A DNA stretch of 64,000 nucleotides from Gammaproteobacteria bacterium UBA2965 (GTDB lineage Bacteria; Pseudomonadota; Gammaproteobacteria; Pseudomonadales; Azotimanducaceae): the NCBI GenBank assembly GCA_002348385.1, contig DEBD01000029.1:67731-131730 (forward strand), read 5' to 3'. The notes under the pieces are model-generated. The model was not told the DNA's origin. It searched no databases and saw only the letters and a list, made by a program, of their open reading frames with translations. Both the position numbers and the translations under genes were made by a program. This document shows positions 43,850-52,743 of this stretch, piece by piece. Positions within the stretch are counted from its first letter, which is position 1, and the number at the start of each line of letters is the position of its first letter.

Positions 43850-46102
43850 ATGAGTGAAAGCCGGGCGCTCGATACGTCTAGCCCCCAGGAGTCGTTTTCC
43901 CGATTGACCAGCGGACCTGACACCGCGCCTGAATCCAGCGGCGCTTCCATACTACTGGTCGATGACAAGCCGGAACTGCTCAACAGCCTTTACCAACTGA
44001 TCACGCTGCACGGATACGAAGCCGATGCGGCTCTTGGCGGGCAGGCGGCGTTAGACCACCTGGAGCAGAAAGACTACGACGTGGTGCTGCTGGATCTCAT
44101 CATGCCAGGGGTCAGCGGTCACGACGTGCTCGAGCACGCGGCGGCCAAGAAGCTCTCCTGCAAGATTATTGTGGTCAGCGGAGATTCCAGTTTCAGCGGC
44201 GTGAAGCACGCTCTGCATTGCGGTGCCTTTGACTTCGTGAAGAAGCCCTACGAGGCGGGCGAGCTGGTTGCCACCATGGAGACCGCGCTCAAACAGTGTG
44301 AGCTGGAGTCCAAGAACGAGGTGATGGAGGGCAAGCTCAAAGAGTCCGAAGAGCTGCATCGCTTCATCGTCAACAGCTCGCCGGACCTGGTTTACATGCT
44401 CGACCGCAATGGGTGCTTCGATTTCGTCAACAATCGGGTGGAGTCGCTTCTGGGGTTCTCCAAGGACGAACTCCTGGGCAAGCACTATTCCGAGATCGTA
44501 GACGAAGACCAGCTGGAGCTGGCACGCAACGTATTCAACGAGCGGCGCACCGGCGCCCGTGCGGCAACCAATGTAGAGCTGCGATTGAAGAGCCGGCTGG
44601 CGCGGCGCGGTCCGCGGCTGTTCCAGGCTCAGTCGGTGTGGATGGAACTCACCGCCATGGGCATCTACTCGGATGACAACGAGCGCACTAGAGAGAACTT
44701 CCAGGGTACCTACGGTACTGCCCGCGACATCAGCGAGCGAAAGGAAGCCCAGGAGGTTATCAATTTCCAGGCCTACCATGACCTGCTCACGCACCTGCCT
44801 AACCGGGCGCTGTTGAAAGACCGGTTGTCGCTGGCTATCGCTCACGCGCGGCGCAATAAGCGCAAGCTGGCGGTAATGTTTCTCGATCTCGACCGCTTCA
44901 AGTTGGTGAACGACACGCTGGGTCACAGCATGGGTGATCGCTTGTTGAAGGCCGTTGCAAACCGACTGCAGAGCTGCCTGCGCCGGGGTGACACGCTTGC
45001 GCGCTACGGCGGCGACGAGTTCACCCTGTTGCTGCCCGAGGTGCGCACGCGAGATGACGTGGTGGTTATTGCTGGCAAGATTCTCGATCGTTTGAGCGGC
45101 CCGTTCGTCATCGATGGCCATGAGCTGTTCGTGGGCGCGAGCATTGGTATCGCCCTTTATCCTGAAGCGGGAGAAACCGAAGAGGCGCTCATACAGAATT
45201 CCGACATTGCCATGTATCACGTCAAGACCCGTGGCAAGAACGGTTATCAGTTCTTCTCAGACGAGATGAATCACCGGTTCTCCACCCGATTGTCCCTCGA
45301 GCGTGAGCTGCGAAACGGCTTGGCCCAGGGAGAGCTCAGCGTCTTCTACCAGCCGCAGGTGAGCCTGGAGACAGGATCCATCGTGGGCGTAGAGGCGCTG
45401 GTGCGATGGCAGCACCCGGAGCGCGGCATTGTGGAGCCTGCGGATTTCCTGCCCATGGCCGAGGAAACAGGCCTGATCACCCAGATCGACGAGCACGTCC
45501 AGCAGGTGGCATTTTCCGACGTAGCATCCTGGCGTCGCAACGGGCTGGGAGACATCCGGGTATCGGTTAACCTGTCCGCACCCCAACTCGAGCAGGACGA
45601 CTTCGTGGACCGGTTCATCGCCAGCCTGCGAGGCAGCGGCCTGGATCCGGAGGGCGTCAAGCTGGAGATTACCGAGAACATCCTCATGCAGGATATGGAA
45701 GTGGTTGTTCCTAAGCTCAGGGAACTTCGCCGCCTGGGCTTAAGGATTGCCATCGACGACTTCGGCACGGGCTATTCGTCGTTGAGCTATCTGCAGCAGT
45801 TTCCCATCAACACGCTGAAGATCGACCGTAGCTTCGTGGGGGACATTCGTGCCGATGAAAGCGACGCCAGCATCGTCAACGCCATTGTGGCCATGGCGCG
45901 CGGCCTCAAGCTCGATCTCATCGCTGAGGGGGTGGAGAACCGCACCCAGCTCAAATACCTGCGCTCGCAGGGGTGCAGCGAGGTGCAGGGTTACATCTTC
46001 AGCCGGCCGGTACCCGCAGACGAGGTGAAGGCGTTGATCGCCGATAACCCCTATGGGTCACTCGTCGCGGCGAAACAGCCCGAGGCCGAGCCGGCGCTCT
46101 GA
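43850..46102 (+). CDS. REC-PAS-GGDEF-EAL response regulator
   Basis: The 750-residue protein has a receiver domain (about 30-150; ILLVDDKPE, LLDLIMPG with the phosphoacceptor Asp), a PAS domain (about 165-300), a GGDEF domain (about 310-475) and an EAL domain (about 490-735). GGDEF is intact (YGGDEF) with an RxxD I-site just upstream (RRGD), and EAL is intact (EALVRW, TENILMQD, IDDFGTGYSS, LIAEGVENR), so both cyclase and phosphodiesterase activity are possible. A nearby histidine kinase is not seen. It is followed 10 bp later by a Cys/Met-metabolism enzyme gene. Confidence 0.93.
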   Translation: MSESRALDTSSPQESFSRLTSGPDTAPESSGASILLVDDKPELLNSLYQLITLHGYEADAALGGQAALDHLEQKDYDVVLLDLIMPGVSGHDVLEHAAAKKLSCKIIVVSGDSSFSGVKHALHCGAFDFVKKPYEAGELVATMETALKQCELESKNEVMEGKLKESEELHRFIVNSSPDLVYMLDRNGCFDFVNNRVESLLGFSKDELLGKHYSEIVDEDQLELARNVFNERRTGARAATNVELRLKSRLARRGPRLFQAQSVWMELTAMGIYSDDNERTRENFQGTYGTARDISERKEAQEVINFQAYHDLLTHLPNRALLKDRLSLAIAHARRNKRKLAVMFLDLDRFKLVNDTLGHSMGDRLLKAVANRLQSCLRRGDTLARYGGDEFTLLLPEVRTRDDVVVIAGKILDRLSGPFVIDGHELFVGASIGIALYPEAGETEEALIQNSDIAMYHVKTRGKNGYQFFSDEMNHRFSTRLSLERELRNGLAQGELSVFYQPQVSLETGSIVGVEALVRWQHPERGIVEPADFLPMAEETGLITQIDEHVQQVAFSDVASWRRNGLGDIRVSVNLSAPQLEQDDFVDRFIASLRGSGLDPEGVKLEITENILMQDMEVVVPKLRELRRLGLRIAIDDFGTGYSSLSYLQQFPINTLKIDRSFVGDIRADESDASIVNAIVAMARGLKLDLIAEGVENRTQLKYLRSQGCSEVQGYIFSRPVPADEVKALIADNPYGSLVAAKQPEAEPAL

Positions 46103-46112
46103 GGCTACTTAC

Positions 46113-47345
46113 ATGAAAGGATTTACCACGAAGATCGTGCATAGCGACCGGCTCGACGTGGTGGAGCACGGTTCCCTGCACAAACCGATCCACGCAACCG
46201 TGGCCTATGGTTACGACAAAGCTGAGGATCTGGCCGCGGTCTTTCAGGGTACCCAAGCGGGGTTCACCTACGGCCGGCAGGTCAATCCCACCATCGAGGC
46301 GCTGCAGACCAAGATCTCCAAGATGGAAAACGGCTTGCAGACGGTCTGCTTCAGCACCGGCATGGCCGCCATCGGCAGCATGCTTTTTGCATTGTTGCGC
46401 GCCGGCGACCATTTCGTTTCCAGCTCTTTCCTGTTTGGCAACACCAATAGTCTGTTCAACCAGTTTGCCGCACACGGAATAGACGTGAGCTTCGTTGACG
46501 CCACCGACCCGCAAGCGGTAGCGGATGCCATTAACGAGCGGACCCGACTGGTATTCGTGGAGACCATTGCCAACCCTCGTACTCAGGTATCCGCGCTGAG
46601 TGAAATCGGTGCGTTGTGTGCCGAGCGGGGTTTGGCGTACGTGGTAGACAACACCATGACGTCGCCTTACCTCTTTCAACCCGCGGAGGTAGACGCGAGC
46701 CTGGTGGTCAATAGCCTTACCAAGTACATCGGTGGTCACGGCAACGCCCTGGGGGGAGCCATTACCGAGATGGGTCAGTACGACTGGGGCGCGTTTCCCA
46801 ACATCTACGACACCTATCAATCCGGCGGCGTGGAAAAGTGGGCAATCACCCAGATCAAGAAGAAGGGCTTGCGCGATTTCGGTGCGGCTTTGGCACCGGA
46901 AGCCGCTCACCACATCGCCGTGGGCGCTGAAACCCTGGCGCTGCGCATGGAGCGGCAGTGCGCCAATGCGCTGGCCATGGCGGAATTTCTTGCGGGCCAC
47001 GAAAAGGTGGGGGCCGTTTACTACCCTGGATTGCCGAATCATCTCGAGCACGAGCGCGCCAAGCGCCTGTTCCGCCATCCCGGCGCGCTGTTCAGCTTCG
47101 AGCTTGCTCCTGAGCTGGACATCTGGTCTTTCATGAACGACCTGCAGGTGGTCATCAAATCCAGCAATCTGGGCGACAACCGCACCCTGGCGATTCCGGT
47201 GGCGCACACCATCTACCATGAGATGGGCCCGCAGCGCCGCGCCAGCATGGGTATCGTCGACTCATTGATTCGCATCTCGGTGGGCATCGAAGAGACGTCG
47301 GATCTGCTGGACGACCTTGGGGCAGCACTCGCCAAAGCCGGCTAG
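46113..47345 (+). CDS. Cys/Met-metabolism PLP enzyme (methionine gamma-lyase / O-acylhomoserine sulfhydrylase-like)
   Basis: The 410-residue enzyme belongs to the cystathionine gamma-synthase fold: PLP lysine K204 in SLTKYIGGHGN, FSTGMAAI for the phosphate site, and YGRQVNPT near the substrate entrance. Members catalyse gamma-elimination or gamma-replacement on homoserine derivatives or methionine. The exact reaction cannot be told from sequence. ATG at 46113 is 10 bp after the GGDEF-EAL stop with GAGG further upstream; the open frame extends into that gene but the ATG start is natural. Confidence 0.88.
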   Translation: MKGFTTKIVHSDRLDVVEHGSLHKPIHATVAYGYDKAEDLAAVFQGTQAGFTYGRQVNPTIEALQTKISKMENGLQTVCFSTGMAAIGSMLFALLRAGDHFVSSSFLFGNTNSLFNQFAAHGIDVSFVDATDPQAVADAINERTRLVFVETIANPRTQVSALSEIGALCAERGLAYVVDNTMTSPYLFQPAEVDASLVVNSLTKYIGGHGNALGGAITEMGQYDWGAFPNIYDTYQSGGVEKWAITQIKKKGLRDFGAALAPEAAHHIAVGAETLALRMERQCANALAMAEFLAGHEKVGAVYYPGLPNHLEHERAKRLFRHPGALFSFELAPELDIWSFMNDLQVVIKSSNLGDNRTLAIPVAHTIYHEMGPQRRASMGIVDSLIRISVGIEETSDLLDDLGAALAKAG

Positions 47346-47434
47346 CCTGCCGGGTTTCAAGAAGGTCGAATACCTCACTCGGGCATGTCGGGTTAAGCTA
47401 GGCTGACTGCAGGAAATCAGGATTGGGGGCGCTC

Positions 47435-48199
47435 GTGGGTCGTTTGGACAAAAAGGTGGCCGTGATCACCGGCGGAGCCGGCGGTATTGGCCGAGCGGCG
47501 GGCAAGTTGTTCGTGGAAGAAGGGGCTGATGTGCTCCTGGTGGATCTTGACGAAGAGGCGCTGGCCGCCGCCGTACAGGAAATCGGCAGCAATCGCATTT
47601 CGTACTTCGTCGCGGACGTTACCAGCCAGGCTGACAATCAGGCCATGATTGCCACCGCTGCGGAGCGCTACGGTGGTGTGGACGTGCTGCTGGCCAATGC
47701 TGGCATCGAGGGGGATGTGGCGCCGTTGGTCCAGTACGATGAAGCGCGCTTCGATCAGGTTATCGGCGTCAACGTCAAAGGCGTATTCCTTGGCATTAAG
47801 AGTGCCGTGCCGCCAATGATGGAGCGCGGTGGCGGCAGCATCGTCATCACCTCCTCAGTGGCCGGCGTTAAAGGTAGCGCCGGCATCGGGCCTTACTGCG
47901 CCAGCAAGCATGCGGTGATTGGCCTGATGAAGAGTGCGGCTCAGGAATATGCGGGCGCCAATATCAGAGTGAACAGCGTGAATCCCTCGCCCGTTGAAAC
48001 CCGCATGATGCGCAGCCTCGAGGAGGGAATCGCCCCTGGCGACAGCGAGCGCATCAAGTCCCGTATGGCATCCGCCATTCCGCTGAAACGTTACGGCGAG
48101 CCCGAGGAGATCGCCAAGGTCATGCTTTTTCTCGCCAGTGATGAGAGTTCCTGGGTCACCGGGTCGGTTCAAATGGCCGACGGTGGCATGACCGCCTGA
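47435..48199 (+). CDS. Short-chain dehydrogenase/reductase (SDR)
   Basis: The 254-residue classical SDR has TGGAGGIG (about 12-19) for NAD(P), NAG, a serine in VITSSVAG and YCASKHA (catalytic Tyr-x3-Lys). The acidic residue in VDLDEE after the second strand suggests NAD preference. GTG at 47435 with a G-rich site upstream is preferred over TTG at 47423. It stands alone in its direction, converging on the ThuA gene. The substrate is unknown. Confidence 0.86.
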   Translation: MGRLDKKVAVITGGAGGIGRAAGKLFVEEGADVLLVDLDEEALAAAVQEIGSNRISYFVADVTSQADNQAMIATAAERYGGVDVLLANAGIEGDVAPLVQYDEARFDQVIGVNVKGVFLGIKSAVPPMMERGGGSIVITSSVAGVKGSAGIGPYCASKHAVIGLMKSAAQEYAGANIRVNSVNPSPVETRMMRSLEEGIAPGDSERIKSRMASAIPLKRYGEPEEIAKVMLFLASDESSWVTGSVQMADGGMTA

Positions 48200-48259
48200 C
48201 GCCCGGTGTAACAGACAACCGAACGCGGGCCCAGCGCATAGTGCGTCGGGTGTGGCGGC

Positions 48260-48934
48260 CTAAAGCGACAGCAACCAGCGCGTGCCTCGTTCCAGAAACT
48301 GGGCGTGTGCGGGAGTCTGCAGCGAATGCGCATCGTGGCCCAGAGCCGAGTACAACACCCGACCGTGGCCGGCTTCCCGGCACCAGGCGATAGACTCCCA
48401 GCCACCGTCCGGGACACGACCGCGCAGCAGCACCTGGCTATCCTGGGCGATGTGCAGCTTGTGGTAGATCTCGTCGTGAAGCGAGAAGCCCGAGAGTGGT
48501 TCGGTTATCTCGTGACCGTCCACCGGCTGGACCTCCACCGATCCTATATCCGGATGAAATGTCTGCTCCCATCGCCAACAGCCGCCCAGCAGGGCGGGGA
48601 ACTCGTCCCATGTGTCAAAGCAGATGCTTGCCGTGTGCAGTCCCAGCAGCGCGCCCCCCTGTTCTACGAACTCAGTGATGGCGTCGGCGTGCGCTTCAGG
48701 GAGCTCGTAAGCCCACTTGGCGCGAAAGGGTACGTACTTCTCGTGGTTCAGCATGCGCCAGCGCAGTGCGTAGAGGGTGAAAAGATCGGCCCCTGCCAGT
48801 GCTTCGACGGCCTCGTCCACGTCGCTGGTGATTACGCTCTCGATGCCCAGCCCGCCGAGCAGGGAGGCCAGGGCGGGGGCCGCTTCCTCGAAGGGATGGT
48901 AGATCCCTCCGATGAGCATGACGTTTTTCGTCAC
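48260..48934 (-). CDS. ThuA-domain protein
   Basis: The 224-residue product has the glutamine-amidotransferase-like ThuA fold: LIGGIYHPFEEAAP at the start, GALLGLHTAS near the middle and GRVLYSALGHDAHS near the end. The family is linked to sugar metabolism (trehalose utilisation) but has few defined activities. GTG at 48934 overlaps the stop of the upstream amidohydrolase as GTGA, so the two are translationally coupled. An alternative start is ATG at 48919. Confidence 0.82.
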   Translation of the reverse strand: MTKNVMLIGGIYHPFEEAAPALASLLGGLGIESVITSDVDEAVEALAGADLFTLYALRWRMLNHEKYVPFRAKWAYELPEAHADAITEFVEQGGALLGLHTASICFDTWDEFPALLGGCWRWEQTFHPDIGSVEVQPVDGHEITEPLSGFSLHDEIYHKLHIAQDSQVLLRGRVPDGGWESIAWCREAGHGRVLYSALGHDAHSLQTPAHAQFLERGTRWLLSL

Positions 48935-50244
48935 TTGCCGTGTACGTCCTTCCAATGCAGCTTGCCGGAGGAGTAGGCAGAAACCTGCCAGCCGGAGATG
49001 CTCCCTCGAGGCGGTAGTGGCGGCAGGTCCAGCCGCTTGCCGTTTAAGTAGACGTCCTCGATGTTGTCGTTATTGCCCAGCACCGTGACATCCTTGGTGG
49101 GGTCGCCATTCACCACCAGCAGGTCGGCCAGTCGGCCGGCTTCCACCGCCCCAATCTTGCCGTCCAGTCCCAGACAACGTCCGCACTCCGACGTGGCGGC
49201 TCGAATGGCGGCTTCAGGGGTGAATCCGATGTCTCGAATGAATACCTCCATCTCCCGATAGTGCCACTCGCCGTAGGGGGTGAGTGAGAATCCCGACTCG
49301 GTACCGCACAGCACGGGTACGCCCGCCTCGTAGGCTTTTCGGATCATGTGCGCGCTCTCTTCGATTTCGCGCCGGAAAATCTCCTTGAGATTGGCGTCTG
49401 CACCCACGCGGTCGCCGTAGTCAGCCAAATTCGCCTGAAAGGTGAACGTGGGAACAATGGGTACTTTGTGCTCGACGAGCAGTTCCAGCGCGGCGTCGTC
49501 CATGAACGTGGCGTGCAGAATCATGTCGAAGCCTGCCCTGACGGCATCGGCAATGCTTTTTGCGTTGCGGCAGTGGCCTACCACCGGAATGCCCAGGTCG
49601 TGGGCCGTATCGCACACCGTTTTGAGTTCTTCGTAGTTCCAGGCGGCCACCTCCCCGCGTTCCTTCTGGCGCGGAACCAGGCCGGTGATGTGAACCTTGA
49701 TCCAGTCCACGCCGTATTTGATCTGGCGTCGCACCTCTTTGACGATCTCGTCGCGATTACTCACCACCTTGGCGTAGCCGCGCAATCCCTGGTCTGGGAT
49801 CAGCAGTCCGGCTGTGCCGCCCACCGAAGTCACCAGTGCATTGCCGCCGCTGGCCATGCGGGGACCCTGGACGATGCCCGCTTCGATGGCGTCGCGCAGA
49901 TCCACACCCAGGTCGAAGATGCAATCGGCGTCGAAGATGCTGGTAACGCCCGCTCGCAGCACGCGCTGAGCGTTGTACGCCGCAACCAGCGCGCCCAGTC
50001 CCGGACGTCGATGGAAGAACATCTCGTCGTTGGAGTGGGGTTCGTCCAAGGTCACGTGGCAGTGTGCATCGATGAGTCCGGGCATGATGGTCTTACCTTG
50101 CAGATCCACCACTTCGTCACCGGGCTGGGCACTGAGTTCTGGTGCCGCGGCCACGATGGTATCGCCTTCGATGCGTACTGATCCCTGATAGGCTGGGTTT
50201 CCTAATCCGTCGACCACCAGGCCGTTTTGCAGCAACGTGCTCAT
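48931..50244 (-). CDS. Metal-dependent amidohydrolase (imidazolonepropionase/prolidase-like)
   Basis: The 437-residue enzyme has the amidohydrolase plan: an N-terminal beta-sandwich strand, GLIDAHCHV (two metal His), a KVHITG segment likely carrying the metal-bridging Lys, VVGHCRNAKS and ILHATFMDD (metal His), and CGTESGF near 350 with an acidic residue at the final metal position. Related sequences are annotated as Xaa-Pro dipeptidase-type or imidazolonepropionase-like amidohydrolases; the substrate is unknown. ATG at 50244 fits; the frame is open further up but that part lies in the divergent intergenic region. Confidence 0.86.
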   Translation of the reverse strand: MSTLLQNGLVVDGLGNPAYQGSVRIEGDTIVAAAPELSAQPGDEVVDLQGKTIMPGLIDAHCHVTLDEPHSNDEMFFHRRPGLGALVAAYNAQRVLRAGVTSIFDADCIFDLGVDLRDAIEAGIVQGPRMASGGNALVTSVGGTAGLLIPDQGLRGYAKVVSNRDEIVKEVRRQIKYGVDWIKVHITGLVPRQKERGEVAAWNYEELKTVCDTAHDLGIPVVGHCRNAKSIADAVRAGFDMILHATFMDDAALELLVEHKVPIVPTFTFQANLADYGDRVGADANLKEIFRREIEESAHMIRKAYEAGVPVLCGTESGFSLTPYGEWHYREMEVFIRDIGFTPEAAIRAATSECGRCLGLDGKIGAVEAGRLADLLVVNGDPTKDVTVLGNNDNIEDVYLNGKRLDLPPLPPRGSISGWQVSAYSSGKLHWKDVHGK

Positions 50245-50390
50245 AGACCGTACTCCTCGATGTGCATCGAAACGCGCTCCGACAGAGCCCTGCCGGACCG
50301 TGGCCGCAGGGTACCGCAAAGTAACTGTCTGAGCACAGGCATCCGCGGCATTTGCTACCATCGCCCGCTCGATGCGGGGGAAGGTGGGGC

Positions 50391-50729
50391 TTGAACTGGG
50401 CCAGCTACAAAGCGTTGTGTGACCGCCCGGACGTGTGGTCCCGCTGGATGCTGGAGCAGACACGAGAACTGCTCGATGGCCCCGCGCGGCTATGTCTGGC
50501 TGCTGCGTTGGCCCGCTCTCCGCTGCCCAAGCCCGTGGATCACAAGGGCGGCGCGGCAACAGACATGTTGGTGCTGCAACTGACCGGGCAGCGGCGCAGG
50601 GAGGTGCTGGAGGCGGTGCGCTGCGCGGTCAGCGCAGGGCGCACCACCTCTGCGACGCGCGACAGGGGTTTGGGAGGCTTCGTGGAATCCTGGCAGGAAT
50701 ACGCGAATTTCGATGACGAAAACAAATAA
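50391..50729 (+). CDS. Conserved-looking hypothetical protein
   Basis: The 112-residue soluble product starts LNWASYKALCDRPDVWSRWM, is rich in Arg, Leu and Ala and has no membrane segment. I do not recognise a domain. TTG at 50391 has GGAAGGTGG just upstream, a strong ribosome site; TTG at 50352 is a longer alternative. It is the first gene of the carboxylase operon and lies 9 bp before the epoxide-hydrolase-like gene. Confidence 0.6.
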   Translation: MNWASYKALCDRPDVWSRWMLEQTRELLDGPARLCLAAALARSPLPKPVDHKGGAATDMLVLQLTGQRRREVLEAVRCAVSAGRTTSATRDRGLGGFVESWQEYANFDDENK

Positions 50730-50738
50730 GGAAAGAGC

Positions 50739-51122
50739 ATGAGCGACCAAAAAGCGGTAGTACTGGAATTGATAGATGGCTTCAACGCCATCGACCTGGA
50801 TCGGGTGATCGCCTGTTTCGACGAGCACGCCGACTATCACAACATTCCCATGGAAAAGGTAACGGGGACGGACGCCATACGCGGCGTGCTGCAAGGATTC
50901 ATGGGCAGCGCATCGGCGGTGCAGTGGGACCTGTTGAACATCGGTGAGAGCGACGGGGTGGTGCTGACCGAACGAGTGGACAAATTCGAGGTTAACGGCG
51001 CCTGGATCGCGCTACCGGTGATGGGCATCTTCGAGGTGAGCGAGGGCAAGATTACGGCCTGGCGCGATTATTTCGATCTGGCCGACTTCCAGTCGCAGTT
51101 TGCCAAAGCCACCGCCGGCTGA
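50739..51122 (+). CDS. Limonene-1,2-epoxide hydrolase-like protein
   Basis: The 127-residue product has the cystatin-like fold of limonene-1,2-epoxide hydrolase, including its active-site set: Y33-x-N35 (YHN), R79-x-D81 (RVD) and D110 (WRDYFD). In the Rhodococcus enzyme the equivalent Tyr53, Asn55, Arg99, Asp101 and Asp132 position and activate water on an epoxide. SnoaL-like proteins lack this set, so a true epoxide hydrolase is plausible. AAGGAAAG precedes the ATG. It is followed after 12 bp by a biotin carboxylase gene. Confidence 0.82.
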   Translation: MSDQKAVVLELIDGFNAIDLDRVIACFDEHADYHNIPMEKVTGTDAIRGVLQGFMGSASAVQWDLLNIGESDGVVLTERVDKFEVNGAWIALPVMGIFEVSEGKITAWRDYFDLADFQSQFAKATAG

Positions 51123-51134
51123 CAGGGCGTTGGT

Positions 51135-52466
51135 TTGTTCCGCAAGGTCCTGATCGCCAATCGGGGTGCCATCGCGCGCCGGGTTGTACGCGCCTGCCAT
51201 GAGTTGGGCGTGCAAAGTGCTGTGGTGTACTCGGAGGCAGATGCGCAAGCACCCTATCTGGCGGAGGCCAGCGAGGCATTGGCGCTCGCGGGACACAAGG
51301 CCGAAGACACCTATCTGAACATTGGCGCGTTGCAGGCTGCGATCACGCAGAGTGGCGCAGATGCCGTGCATCCTGGTTATGGCTTTCTTGCCGAGAGCGC
51401 CGCGTTTGCCGAGGCCGTTGCCCAGGCCGGCGCCACCTTTCTGGGCCCTGATCCTGAGTTGCTGCGCAAACTGGGCGACAAGGTAGCGGCACGGGCTCTG
51501 TTTGCGCAGCAGGGTTTTCCCACCTTTTCCGGAAGTGACCCGCTTCCGGATCTGGCTGTTGCGCGGCAGGTTGCCGATTCGCTTGGATTCCCGCTCATGC
51601 TCAAACCGGTGGCCGGTGGTGGTGGCATCGGCATGCGTGTGTTGCACGATGCCAACGCGCTCGCCGACAGCTTCGAGGTCTGCCGCACGCTGGCGCAACA
51701 GAGCTGCGGGGATCCTTCGCTGTATTTCGAGCGCTTCATCGAGCGGCCTCGGCATGTGGAGCTGCAGCTTCTCGGTGACGCCCATGGCGGCGCAGTCGCT
51801 CTTTTCGAGCGTGATTGCTCGGTGCAACGGCGCCACCAGAAGCTGGTGGAAGAGGCGCCTGCTCCCGGCATAGAACGTAGCGAGGTAGACGCGCTGGGTG
51901 CGCGTGCGGTGTCGGTGCTTAACGGTCTGGGTTACAGCGGAGTAGCCACTCTGGAGACTCTGCGCAGAGAAGACGGCGAGTGGGGATTTCTGGAGATCAA
52001 TCCGCGCATACAGGTTGAGCACGGGGTCACCGAAGCGGTCACCGGCATGGATCTGGTGGGCTGGCAGATGCGCGTGGCGGCCGGCGAGCGTGTACCCGGC
52101 CCTCCCGCGCTGCACGGCCACTCCTTGGAAGTCCGTGTGTATGCGGAGAACCCGCTGACGGGGTTTCCAGATACGGGACGACTGACCGCGTATCGGCCGC
52201 CGCGCATGCATGGAGTTCGAGTAGAGACGGGCTATCAGGAGGGCCAATCGGTCACTCCCTATTACGACGCCCTGCTCGCCAAAGTGATCACCTGGGGGAC
52301 CACCCGCGAGCAGGCTATCGGCCGTGCCCGCATCGGGTTGCGTGGGTTCGAGGTTCGGGGGGTGCGTACCAACATAGCTACGCTTGAGCGCGTGCTGGGC
52401 GACCCGGCGTTTCTCGCGGGCCAGGTGCACACCGGTTTCTTGGCTGAAATGGGGACAAGCGCTTGA
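51135..52466 (+). CDS. Biotin carboxylase subunit of an acyl-CoA carboxylase
   Basis: The 443-residue product has the ATP-grasp biotin carboxylase domains: FRKVLIANRGAIARRV start, HPGYGFLAE near 78, the glycine-rich KPVAGGGGIGM, ERDCSVQRRHQK and EINPRIQVEH. It ends right after the BC C-domain with no biotin domain, unlike AccA3/PccA/LiuD-type alpha subunits. The biotinyl domain is instead the next gene, overlapping by 4 bp. The start is TTG at 51135. It supplies carboxybiotin to the carboxyltransferase at 53.5 kb. Confidence 0.93.
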   Translation: MFRKVLIANRGAIARRVVRACHELGVQSAVVYSEADAQAPYLAEASEALALAGHKAEDTYLNIGALQAAITQSGADAVHPGYGFLAESAAFAEAVAQAGATFLGPDPELLRKLGDKVAARALFAQQGFPTFSGSDPLPDLAVARQVADSLGFPLMLKPVAGGGGIGMRVLHDANALADSFEVCRTLAQQSCGDPSLYFERFIERPRHVELQLLGDAHGGAVALFERDCSVQRRHQKLVEEAPAPGIERSEVDALGARAVSVLNGLGYSGVATLETLRREDGEWGFLEINPRIQVEHGVTEAVTGMDLVGWQMRVAAGERVPGPPALHGHSLEVRVYAENPLTGFPDTGRLTAYRPPRMHGVRVETGYQEGQSVTPYYDALLAKVITWGTTREQAIGRARIGLRGFEVRGVRTNIATLERVLGDPAFLAGQVHTGFLAEMGTSA

Positions 52467-52693
52467 GCAAAGTAGCAGTAGAGAGTGAGGTACAAGGTAA
52501 CGTCTGGAAGGTACTGGTAAGTGTGGGCGAGACCGTTTCTACGGGTCAGACCCTCATGATCCTGGAGTCCATGAAGGTAGAGATCCCGGTGGAGAGTCCC
52601 GCGGCGGGCAGCGTGCATGAGCTGCTGGTGAGTCCGGAAGATGCCGTGGATGAAGACCAGGTTCTCGTCGTAATCGAGGCCGTGATAACGTAG
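52463..52693 (+). CDS. Biotinyl (biotin carboxyl carrier) domain protein
   Basis: This 76-residue protein is a free-standing biotinyl domain: ESMKVEIP carries the biotin-accepting K38 between two beta-repeat halves. The start is TTG at 52463, overlapping the biotin carboxylase stop. It lacks the Ala/Pro-rich N-terminal stem of AccB and resembles the carrier of three-part acyl-CoA carboxylases. Confidence 0.92.
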   Translation: MSKVAVESEVQGNVWKVLVSVGETVSTGQTLMILESMKVEIPVESPAAGSVHELLVSPEDAVDEDQVLVVIEAVIT

Positions 52694-52743
52694 CGGCGGG
52701 GTGCGGCCGGCTTTGCGAGCCGCGGACGGAAAAGGGGGGTGAC

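Noticed and set aside
45999..47219. 406-codon open frame on the minus strand
   Set aside because: Antisense to the Cys/Met PLP enzyme; low-complexity shadow residues.
51012..52430. 472-codon open frame on the minus strand
   Set aside because: Antisense to the biotin carboxylase gene with no domain I recognise.
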